DNA of 30,259 nucleotides, taken from IMG/VR virus record IMGVR_UViG_3300021185_001412, positions 1 to 30,259 of that record. One strand, written 5' to 3'. Shown piece by piece: positions 1 through 5,904 of the stretch (position 1 is the first letter of the stretch; each line of letters opens with the position of its first letter). A model generated the notes under the pieces. The model did no database searches and was not told the origin of the DNA. It saw only the letters and a program-made list of their open reading frames with translations. This DNA comes from a virus. The position numbers were made by a program, and so were the translations under genes.

Positions 1-178
1 TAGCAGAATCATCATATGATAATCCAATACCAGCACCAGCAGTTAGTAACGAAGCAACTCTATCGTCAATAGTCTCACTACCAATAGCAGCACCAGTAAT
101 AGAACCACTAGAGTCTATAACCTCTACACCACCAACGGATAGACCATTTTTAATATTAAAATTCTTTTCTCCAGCCAT
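1..178 (-). CDS. Tail-fibre-like protein, N-terminal part (cut by window start)
   Basis: The start codon is at 178 and about 59 codons are visible before the window ends; no stop is reached. The start overlaps the stop of the preceding gene as TAATG, which supports it. The visible part begins MAGEKNFNIKNGLSVGG, followed by EVIDSSG and a segment TIDDRVASLLTAGAGIGLSY. The first 30 residues align with the start of the neighbouring 76-residue protein (FVVEYGVSVGTTEVINSSG), so both carry the same N-terminal module. The T-A-G-x-G-I-x-L-x-Y phrase is common in fibres of marine T4-like phages. Inferred role: one of the fibre or adhesin proteins at the virion surface. The total length and the receptor-binding end are outside the window. 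Confidence 0.6.
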   Translation of the reverse strand, partial: MAGEKNFNIKNGLSVGGVEVIDSSGSITGAAIGSETIDDRVASLLTAGAGIGLSYDDSA

Positions 179-408
179 TATAATGTCCCTCCATCAATCT
201 GAACATTTGCCAGAGTTTTAGATGTAGATGCATCTGAAAGATGCGTATCTACTAATGAGTTTGCGTAGTACTTAGCGGAACCTTCTGCAAGATTATCAGT
301 AGTTAAATCTGATATTGCAGCTGCAACTATCTTACCTGATGAATTGATTACTTCGGTGGTTCCAACACTGACTCCGTATTCTACTACAAATTTGTTTTGT
401 GTTGCCAT
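178..408 (-). CDS. Short tail-fibre-like protein (76 residues)
   Basis: A complete small gene with Shine-Dalgarno AGGACA about 10 bases before its ATG. Residues 6-30 repeat the N-terminal module of the next gene downstream (EYGVSVGTTEVINSSGKI). Residues 35-55 contain NLAEGSAKYYANSLV, a version of the L-x-E-G-S-N-x-Y-Y-T-D-x-R motif that occurs three times in the 608-residue fibre encoded at 7288-9114. It ends IDGGTL, the same tail as two other proteins of this array. It looks like a fibre built of an N-terminal cap and a C-terminal tag with almost no shaft. It may be a small fibre accessory or connector, or a shortened fibre. Function is not known; the structural assignment rests on shared modules and position. 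Confidence 0.6.
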   Translation of the reverse strand: MATQNKFVVEYGVSVGTTEVINSSGKIVAAAISDLTTDNLAEGSAKYYANSLVDTHLSDASTSKTLANVQIDGGTL

Positions 409-450
409 TTTTTCGTGTGTCCTATTTGAAAAATTACTTTATCTACATAC

Positions 451-458
451 TATTTAGA
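451..458 (-). promoter_or_regulatory. Possible variant late promoter before the 76-residue fibre gene
   Basis: Reads TCTAAATA followed by GTATG on the - strand, one base different from the T4 late octamer TATAAATA. It lies 42 bases before the start codon at 408, in the 82-base gap after the gene ending at 491. The rest of the gap (409-490) shows only short A/T tracts. Low confidence because the second base differs from consensus. Confidence 0.35.
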
Positions 459-490
459 AGATAGTGTTCTTCATAAAGTACGTTTTTTTA

Positions 491-1234
491 CTAAACTTTT
501 AATAAATTTCTACTTATTTTGAATGCAGTAGAGGATGCTGAAGCAGGAGTTACTCTTAGTCTAACATTTCCTGAATTTGTGTCAACCGACAAACTAAAAA
601 GTGAATTGTTTGTATAGATATCCCCAAATTGAGAGAAGAAAGCATTAGTAGAATTGTGTATTACCATAACTTCTGTTGCATGGTAGTTAGTTCCTTGTGA
701 TGCTTGTATATGATACTTTGCACTTCTATAACTTAATAGTGGAAATGTATCTAAATTAACTTCCGTAGTTGCAGTTGTTGTTAAATTTTGGTCTGCGTCC
801 ATTCTCAAATTACTTAAAGAGAGTGGGCCTACTGCAGTTAACTGACCTGTTGCTTCTATATCACCAGCTTTAAAGTCTGCATATGCATAACCTGTTCCAC
901 TAATGTTTACTGTATTTCCTGGCTCGACTTCTAATCCATCAAAAAGTTTCCAAGTTGAATCACTTGCATCTCTGAAAAGACCTGTATATTCACTTGACCC
1001 GTCTGATAATCCATCATCATAGTTTCCATATACACCTATATCTAATAAATCACTTGTAGTGTTTCCACTTGCAAGTTCAAACATAGAATCAGTAACTGAA
1101 ACTGTTGTTGAGTCGATTGTTAAACTACTTCCTTGAACCGTAAAGTTACCAGTGACTGTTAAGTCACCATCTACGGTACTGTTGTCTAAGGATTGAAACC
1201 CTAAATCTGTAAAGAACTTAGTTTTAGTTGCCAT
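491..1234 (-). CDS. Modular tail-fibre protein (247 residues)
   Basis: Three parts can be seen. Residues 1-30 are a short N-terminal segment. About residues 20-125 form a module with TVTGNFTVQGSSLTIDSTTV, DSMFELASG and a stretch ending in TWKLFDGLEV; it matches the NLTVNGTTTTVNSTTV...FEIGEG...KFKFI module of the 543-residue fibre at 2583-4214. Residues about 152-247 are a C-terminal domain (TTTATTEVNLDTF ... YHATEVMVIHN ... RLRVTPASASS) that recurs in the next two genes upstream. A late-promoter octamer lies five bases before the ATG and no Shine-Dalgarno sequence is present, so its mRNA may be leaderless. Likely a trimeric fibre or receptor-binding component; which part binds the host is not visible. 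Confidence 0.7.
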   Translation of the reverse strand: MATKTKFFTDLGFQSLDNSTVDGDLTVTGNFTVQGSSLTIDSTTVSVTDSMFELASGNTTSDLLDIGVYGNYDDGLSDGSSEYTGLFRDASDSTWKLFDGLEVEPGNTVNISGTGYAYADFKAGDIEATGQLTAVGPLSLSNLRMDADQNLTTTATTEVNLDTFPLLSYRSAKYHIQASQGTNYHATEVMVIHNSTNAFFSQFGDIYTNNSLFSLSVDTNSGNVRLRVTPASASSTAFKISRNLLKV

Positions 1235-1239
1235 AATAC

Positions 1240-1247
1240 TATTTATA
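1240..1247 (-). promoter_or_regulatory. T4-type late promoter, exactly at the start of the 247-residue fibre gene
   Basis: Perfect TATAAATA on the - strand, then GTATT, then ATG. In T4 late promoters this octamer spans about -13 to -6, which would put +1 on the A of the start codon at 1234. It lies just after the terminator hairpin of the upstream gene, so it would restart transcription. Confidence 0.7.
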
Positions 1248-1255
1248 CAAAAAGA

Positions 1256-1278
1256 AAGGGGGACTTAATGTCCCCCTT
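1256..1278 (-). terminator. Rho-independent terminator after the 136-residue gene
   Basis: Nine-base-pair stem (AAGGGGGAC / GTCCCCCTT) with a five-base loop. On the - strand it is followed by TTTCTTTTT; on the + strand it is followed after a few bases by a run of seven T, so it could work in both directions. It sits 22 bases beyond the stop codon at 1301 and directly before the late promoter at 1240-1247. Confidence 0.8.
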
Positions 1279-1300
1279 AAAGATTTTTTTAAAATCCGTT

Positions 1301-1711
1301 CTAAGCGTCTACTGTAGTCCTATCGAACTTAATAACTGTAGATGATGTACTTTCGGGTGTAACTAATAATCTTAGGTTATCCCCTGAAATATCAGCATCA
1401 AATGAAGCCAGGTTACTAGATTTTAAAGTACCATATTGAGTTAACGTAACTGCAGAACCATCATGAACCACAACAACTTCAGTAGAGTGGAAATCACTTC
1501 CACTAGACATTGCAACTATGTATCTTGCAGCCCTATACGTTGCGTGAGCAAATGTATCGAGTGCAACTTCTGTAGTTGCAGTTGTTGTTGTATCATTGGA
1601 CACTCTGTCAGCAGATTGAATTTTCTTTGTAGTAGTGATTTCATCATTTGCTACATCAAATTGGATTCCACGAATTAACTCAGCAATTTTAAATGCATTT
1701 GTTTTTGCCAT
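1301..1711 (-). CDS. Small fibre-type protein with the shared C-terminal domain (136 residues)
   Basis: Residues about 1-40 are a unique N-terminal segment (MAKTNAFKIAELIRGIQFD). Residues about 42-136 are the same domain that ends both adjacent proteins: TTTTATTEVALDTF, then YRAARYIVAMSSG, FHSTEVVVVHDG and RLLVTPESTSSTV. Its Shine-Dalgarno AGGAG overlaps the stop of the gene before it, so the two are probably translationally coupled. A strong terminator follows its stop. Because it is little more than a cap plus this domain, it is the best minimal example of the domain. Position and homology suggest a virion surface protein. I do not recognise the domain by name. Confidence 0.7.
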   Translation of the reverse strand: MAKTNAFKIAELIRGIQFDVANDEITTTKKIQSADRVSNDTTTTATTEVALDTFAHATYRAARYIVAMSSGSDFHSTEVVVVHDGSAVTLTQYGTLKSSNLASFDADISGDNLRLLVTPESTSSTVIKFDRTTVDA

Positions 1712-1720
1712 GTTTTACTC

Positions 1721-2545
1721 CTATTGTAATCTGATTTGGAATGTCTTTAATGTTGTATTTGTATTAGAAGGTGTTACTAACAATCTCATATTTCCACTAT
1801 CTATATCCGAAGATAAAGCAAATAATGAAGAACTTGAGAATGCATCACCATACTGTACAAAGTATGCATTAGTGCCATCGTTAATTAATAATACTTCAGC
1901 CGCATGTGTACCAGCAGTAGCGTGAGATGCCATTATGACATATTTCACAGCTTTATTGCCGACAGCATTAGAACTCAATACTTGGTCTGCTGTAGTAGCA
2001 GTTAGTGCAGAAGTTGTAAAGAACCCCTGAACTAAATTTGATATTGAAGTCTGAGCGACTATCTCTAGTACATCTCCTGAAACTGCAGTTGCCTGTAGTG
2101 TTATTGTAGAAGTGTTTGTTCTTGCATAGTCGTCTCCGACAACAAGTTTAACACCATTTAGGTATACCTGTTCTAATCCAAGTGTGTACGATAAGGATGC
2201 TCCATTATCGTCACTACCTGAAAAAGCAGTAGTATTACCTGTAACACTATAAGTAAATGTAGTAACACCAGTTGAAGGTGCATCAGTGAAACCTATGGTT
2301 CCACTTCCGTCTGTGGATAATAATTGTCCACTTGTACCATCACTAGTTGGAAATGTAACTGCATCATTTATGGTTAGTGTAGAAGGGTTTGACCCGACTT
2401 CTACTACAGCAGCAGACCCATCATTCTTTTCAGTGTAAAACCTACCGTGGTAAGTATTTACAGCAAGCTCCCCTAGTGATAAATCACTAGTCGCAGGAAC
2501 TTGATTTTGAGTAGAACTTCTTTTAAATTGGATTACTGTTGCCAT
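1721..2545 (-). CDS. Tail-fibre protein with MATVIQ-type N-terminus (274 residues)
   Basis: Residues 1-50 (MATVIQFKRSSTQ ... LSLGELAVNT) are a widespread phage-fibre N-terminal module of the form I-Q-x-K-R-S ... L-x-x-G-E-L-A, shared with the next gene upstream and probably attaching the fibre to its neighbour. The middle has a region ending TYTLGLEQVYLNG-like (LEQVYLNGVKLVVGDDY), a pattern common in marine phage fibres. Residues about 177-274 are the third copy of the C-terminal domain in this array (AVKYVIMASHA, HAAEVLLINDG, RLLVTPSNTNTT). Shine-Dalgarno AGGAGAG precedes the ATG. Probably a fibre or receptor-binding subunit; the assignment is by module content only. Confidence 0.75.
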   Translation of the reverse strand: MATVIQFKRSSTQNQVPATSDLSLGELAVNTYHGRFYTEKNDGSAAVVEVGSNPSTLTINDAVTFPTSDGTSGQLLSTDGSGTIGFTDAPSTGVTTFTYSVTGNTTAFSGSDDNGASLSYTLGLEQVYLNGVKLVVGDDYARTNTSTITLQATAVSGDVLEIVAQTSISNLVQGFFTTSALTATTADQVLSSNAVGNKAVKYVIMASHATAGTHAAEVLLINDGTNAYFVQYGDAFSSSSLFALSSDIDSGNMRLLVTPSNTNTTLKTFQIRLQ

Positions 2546-2582
2546 TTTACTCTCCTATTGAATTGGTTAATCGGACTATTAA

Positions 2583-4214
2583 TTAAAATGTTCCACCGTC
2601 AATAGCAGTAACTGCTACAGCACCTGAAGTAACTGTAAAGTTATCTGAAGCAAAACTTGCAATACCTTTTACTGAAGTAGTAGCATCTTTAATAGATACA
2701 GCACCTGAAGATACGTCAAATATTGCAGAAGCAAAACTTGCGATACCTTTATTAGATGTTGTAGCGTCTTCTGCAGACAATGTGATTGCACCGTCAGCAT
2801 TAGTTACGTCAAGACCTTCACCTGCAGTTAAAGTTGCAAGTTCCATATCTCCGTTAGTACCGTTTCCAATCATCAACTGACCAGCAGTTGGAGCAGAACC
2901 GTCTATAGATGTTATTGAACCACTTAAAGCAAGACCAGCACCTGATAAGTTACCAGCAGTTGATAGACTTCCTACTGTTAATGCACCAAATTCTGCATCA
3001 CCAACACTTCCACTGAAGACTGAAGATGTATCTGTCGCATCTTGGATAAATTTGAATTTACCATCAGAGTCGTCCATACCAAAGAAACCAACTTTTGCAG
3101 CTGAACCATTGTGCCAGTTGAATTTGATACCTCTGTCTAAGTTATCGTCTGAAGTTCCTTCACCGATTTCAAATACAGGGTCATCAATTTCTACTGTTGT
3201 AGAGTTAACTGTTGTTGTTGTTCCGTTTACTGTCAAGTTTCCTGAAACTGTTAAGTTTCCTGTTGCAGCTATGTTTGTAGATGTGATGTCATCAGATGTA
3301 AGTGTTCCATCAACGTCTAAGTTGTTGAAAGTTACGTTATCTGTTGTACCTACTGCCTGACCAATAGCGAAAGTTGCCGCTTGTCCTGAAACAGAAGTTG
3401 TTACACCAGTTCCACCAGTAAATGTGATTGACTGTGAGTCTAAGTCGACTGCACCAGTTCCTGAATCACCAGCAAGGTCTAAGTCCTGTGCTGTTACTTG
3501 TGAATCTACATATGCTTTTACAGATTGCTGAGAAGGAACTTTAACTGCAGAGTCTGAAGCCATATTGTCTTCGTCTACTAAGAAGTCGATTTTTCCTACT
3601 GTTACATTACTGTCTGCAATCATTGCTGTTTCTACAGCGTCGTTTGCGATTGTTACAGCACCACTAGATGCCATAGTAACGTCACCACTCATTGATACGT
3701 TGTCAAAAGAATTACTTCCGTCATGAACAAGTAGTTGTCCACCTGTTGGAGAAGAGATATCTGAATCCGTTGCACCTGCTAGTGTTGATGTTGTTGATAA
3801 GAATGATAAGTTTCCACTACCGTCTGTACCAATTACTTGGTTAGCAGAACCGTCTGCAGTTGGAAGTACGAATGTTGTTGAAGCACCTAATGTATCAGCA
3901 GCTTTCAATGCAACGAAGTTTGTTCCGTTGTCTGAATCTTCTAATAATTGTACACTTGCACCAGCAGTTGAACCATTACCAACCTTAAGGTTAGCTGGAG
4001 TTGCTTTTGCACCGTCCAAGATGTCCGTGTAGTATTTACCACCGACTTCGTGAATAGCTGCAGCTCCTAATGAGTCTACTGATTCTATGTATAACTTAGC
4101 ACTTGCACCGTCATTCGACCTATCCTGAACGTACGCCAATTCACCTTCTGATAAATCAGATACTGCAGGAGCAGCGGAACCCGTACTTCTTTTAATTTGA
4201 ATTACTGTTGCCAT
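2583..4214 (-). CDS. Long modular tail-fibre protein (543 residues)
   Basis: The N-terminus MATVIQIKRSTGS ... LSEGELAY matches that of the 274-residue protein and belongs to the phage-fibre I-Q-x-K-R-S / G-E-L-A type. It is followed by an Ala/Ser/Thr/Asp-rich shaft, then at about residues 285-400 the module NLTVSGNLTVNGTTTTVNSTTV, DPVFEIGEG, GFFGMDDSDGKFKFI, which recurs in the 247-residue protein. The C-terminal part has two similar copies of a phrase (TTSNKGIASFASAIFDVSSG and TTSVKGIASFASDNFTVTSG) and ends IDGGTF. Shine-Dalgarno AGGAAA precedes the ATG. An unusually long upstream gap of 145 bases suggests its own promoter. Known marine T4-like phages carry long fibres of this design; the host receptor cannot be told from sequence. 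Confidence 0.8.
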   Translation of the reverse strand: MATVIQIKRSTGSAAPAVSDLSEGELAYVQDRSNDGASAKLYIESVDSLGAAAIHEVGGKYYTDILDGAKATPANLKVGNGSTAGASVQLLEDSDNGTNFVALKAADTLGASTTFVLPTADGSANQVIGTDGSGNLSFLSTTSTLAGATDSDISSPTGGQLLVHDGSNSFDNVSMSGDVTMASSGAVTIANDAVETAMIADSNVTVGKIDFLVDEDNMASDSAVKVPSQQSVKAYVDSQVTAQDLDLAGDSGTGAVDLDSQSITFTGGTGVTTSVSGQAATFAIGQAVGTTDNVTFNNLDVDGTLTSDDITSTNIAATGNLTVSGNLTVNGTTTTVNSTTVEIDDPVFEIGEGTSDDNLDRGIKFNWHNGSAAKVGFFGMDDSDGKFKFIQDATDTSSVFSGSVGDAEFGALTVGSLSTAGNLSGAGLALSGSITSIDGSAPTAGQLMIGNGTNGDMELATLTAGEGLDVTNADGAITLSAEDATTSNKGIASFASAIFDVSSGAVSIKDATTSVKGIASFASDNFTVTSGAVAVTAIDGGTF

Positions 4215-4313
4215 TTTTTATTTTCCTATAAAAAAGTTATGTTATTTTAAATGACCCGTCACTATCTGGGCCGTGATTTCATAATATATTTCTGTCCACT
4301 CACAATGTGGGTC

Positions 4314-4333
4314 GTTGTCTCAATGTCGACAAC
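4314..4333 (-). other. Hairpin in the long leader of the 543-residue fibre gene
   Basis: Perfect six-base inverted repeat GTTGTC / GACAAC with an eight-base loop, in the 145-base gap 4215-4359. No T-run follows on the - strand, so it is not a typical terminator. Other short complementary pieces are present in the same gap. It would sit in the 5' untranslated leader if the octamer at 4349-4356 is a promoter. Confidence 0.4.
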
Positions 4334-4348
4334 CTTGATTTGTATTAG

Positions 4349-4356
4349 TATTTAGA
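4349..4356 (-). promoter_or_regulatory. Possible variant late promoter before the 543-residue fibre gene
   Basis: TCTAAATA followed by CTAATAC on the - strand, one base from TATAAATA and the same variant as at 451-458. It starts just downstream of the stop codon at 4360. A transcript from here would have a leader of about 130 bases. Confidence 0.35.
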
Positions 4357-4359
4357 CAA

Positions 4360-4605
4360 TTAAAATGTTCCACCATCTATAGAAGTGGTAGTTGTCCATT
4401 TATCAGAAGAGGCATCATATGAAAGAAGTCCGTCATCTGTTTCTGTTGCATTTACATCTGCAAGTTCGTTTAAATTTTTAGTTGATATATCTGTAGTAGT
4501 AGATGCATTTCCTATCGCAACCTGTTTTGCACGAAGGTTGCCTTGTCCTTGTATTCGTCCACCGATAGTTGCAACTCTACTTAATGTTCCTTTTATGTTG
4601 CTCAT
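4360..4605 (-). CDS. Short fibre-associated protein ending IDGGTF (81 residues)
   Basis: The start overlaps the stop of the 110-residue gene by four bases (ATGA), which implies coupled translation. The N-terminal 30 residues are basic and Gly-rich (MSNIKGTLSRVATIGGRIQG), followed by NLNELADVNATETDDGLLSYD, a phrase that resembles the segment AGQILAWDASAGYWEP in the 608-residue fibre and marine fibre shafts generally. The last residues, SIDGGTF, match the ends of the 543- and 76-residue proteins. Likely a small structural or fibre-connector protein; no function can be named. Confidence 0.65.
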   Translation of the reverse strand: MSNIKGTLSRVATIGGRIQGQGNLRAKQVAIGNASTTTDISTKNLNELADVNATETDDGLLSYDASSDKWTTTTSIDGGTF

Positions 4606-4934
4606 CTTGTCACTCCTGGCGTCACAATTGCCTGACCTTCAACAACTCTAGTTTTGTTTCCTCCACCACTGGTGACTGTCATATCATAGACATATCTACC
4701 AGCTTCTAATGCTGTTGTTTGTGTGTCTGTTAATGCCATGGTAACTTGCCCACTTGATTCTTGTACGGTGCATGTGAATGTTCCACTTGCAGTTGAAGAA
4801 GAATATGTTTTTCTTATTTGTGCAGCTGCAGAGTATCCTGACATGTTTAATACATCACCTGAAGAGTCTGTAACATCTACAGTGATTGAAAAGTCAGCAC
4901 CTTGGTCGATAAATATGTTTGCAAGTATAGCCAT
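4602..4934 (-). CDS. Small beta-rich structural protein (110 residues)
   Basis: A 110-residue protein with the opening MAILANIFIDQGADFSITVDV followed by NMSGYSAAAQIRKTYSSS and ALEAGRYVYDMTV. The order (gap, 'I-x-Q-G-x-x-F', 'x-x-x-G-Y-x-x-x-x-I-R', 'G-x-Y-x-Y-D') recalls the immunoglobulin-like N-terminal domain of phage baseplate upper proteins (BppU type); this is a resemblance seen by eye and not proven. No membrane segment. A perfect late-promoter octamer lies six bases before the ATG and there is no good Shine-Dalgarno, so the mRNA may start one base before the ATG. It is followed by the 81-residue gene with a four-base overlap, so they are probably one unit. Confidence 0.7.
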   Translation of the reverse strand: MAILANIFIDQGADFSITVDVTDSSGDVLNMSGYSAAAQIRKTYSSSTASGTFTCTVQESSGQVTMALTDTQTTALEAGRYVYDMTVTSGGGNKTRVVEGQAIVTPGVTR

Positions 4935-4940
4935 ATATAC

Positions 4941-4948
4941 TATTTATA
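4941..4948 (-). promoter_or_regulatory. T4-type late promoter at the start of the 110-residue gene
   Basis: Perfect TATAAATA, then GTATAT, then ATG at 4934. With T4 spacing the transcript would start one base before the start codon. It fills the 19-base gap after the 316-residue gene. Confidence 0.7.
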
Positions 4949-4953
4949 CCTTT

Positions 4954-5904
4954 TTAAGTCTTGTTAAACTGGCCAGTAGGAACTGACTGGTGAATTTTCT
5001 CTACAGTTCCACTATCATTGACATATATCTCATCAACCTTTTCAACACTTCCATTATTGTTTCTGAATACACCTTTAACTTTTGCAATCGGGCCAACTGT
5101 TCTAGTTGTTGTATATGGTTGTTGGAACGTATACGATTGTTGGTATGAGTATGGCGCCTGATAAGGTTGTCTTGTAGTACTAGGTTGTCTAGCATTAGCA
5201 ATATATGGAATCGTATATGTAAACGGATGACGGTAAATAGAAGGTTGTCTATTTTGATATATTACTGGTGTCCTTGCAGGAGTTGGAGTCGTATATGTCG
5301 CTGGATGTTGATATGTAAACGGTGTTCTACCTTGTGTAGCATATGTACTAGGTGACCTATTCTGATAAGTGAATGGACTTTGTGCATTTGCTTCATATGT
5401 AGCAGGTTGTTGTGCATTCGCAGTATATGGATAGGGTTGTTGATGGTCATAGTTTACTATAGATTGTCCATTCGCAATATACGGATAAGGTCTTTGTGCA
5501 GATGCAATAGGTCTTGTTGCTGGAGTTTGTCCAGCAAATGGATATGATACCGTTCCTTGATTTATAAATGGGTAGGGAGTTTGTGCATTCGCAGTATATG
5601 GGTAAGGCCTTTGTGCAGTTGCAATAGGTCTTGTTGCTGGAGTTTGCATATTAGCAGGATATGGAACCTGAGCAATAGCAGGGCCTCTAGCAGAGTATTG
5701 TGCATTTGCAATAAAAGGTACTTGATATTGTGCATTATTTTGTGCATTTGCAATAATGGGTACTTGATATTGTGCATTATTTTGTACATTTACCTGTCTT
5801 ATTGCAGGAGCCTGATGAGAGTAAAATCTTGTTGCAGTATACTGAACATTGACTGGAGTTCTTGCAGGAGTTATGTAAGGTTGTTGTGTTTGTCCTATTG
5901 CCAT
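4954..5904 (-). CDS. Pro/Tyr/Gln repeat fibre-like protein (316 residues)
   Basis: Residues about 8-270 are low-complexity repeats built of short units such as PYIANARQ, PFTYQ, PATYE and QRPYPY; the last 45 residues are an ordinary domain with KVKGVFRNNNG and VDEIYVNDSGTVEKI, a phrase like one common in phage structural proteins. Prolines fall at odd positions from 9 to 93, at even positions from 100 to 132 and at odd positions again from 139 to 263; aromatics (except F27) take the opposite parity. No signal peptide or membrane segment. The start (TAATG overlap, Shine-Dalgarno GGAG) is well supported. It is a tandem paralogue of the upstream 460-residue protein. Probably a rigid or adhesive fibre at the virion surface. 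Composition recalls Tyr/Gln-rich repeat proteins in other marine myoviruses, from memory only. Confidence 0.75.
   Translation of the reverse strand: MAIGQTQQPYITPARTPVNVQYTATRFYSHQAPAIRQVNVQNNAQYQVPIIANAQNNAQYQVPFIANAQYSARGPAIAQVPYPANMQTPATRPIATAQRPYPYTANAQTPYPFINQGTVSYPFAGQTPATRPIASAQRPYPYIANGQSIVNYDHQQPYPYTANAQQPATYEANAQSPFTYQNRSPSTYATQGRTPFTYQHPATYTTPTPARTPVIYQNRQPSIYRHPFTYTIPYIANARQPSTTRQPYQAPYSYQQSYTFQQPYTTTRTVGPIAKVKGVFRNNNGSVEKVDEIYVNDSGTVEKIHQSVPTGQFNKT
5464..5643. repeat. Duplicated 63-base segments, 117 bases apart
   Basis: Two near-identical segments (5464-5526 and 5581-5643) encode TPATRPIA-S/T-AQRPYPY in the 316-residue protein. Their offset is 117 bases, or 39 codons, an odd number of residues, which explains the parity shift of the prolines between them. 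Confidence 0.8.
5699..5782. repeat. 42-base tandem repeat, two copies, in the 316-residue gene
   Basis: Copies at 5699-5740 and 5741-5782 differ at only a few bases and encode the 14-residue unit (QYQVP-I/F-IANAQNNA type). A third, diverged start follows at 5783. The same period occurs in the neighbouring 460-residue gene. Confidence 0.85.

Noticed and set aside
5562-5789. Open frames rich in His/Met/Leu in other frames of the repeat genes
   Set aside because: They arise from the same repeat DNA; they lack Shine-Dalgarno sites and overlap well-supported genes.
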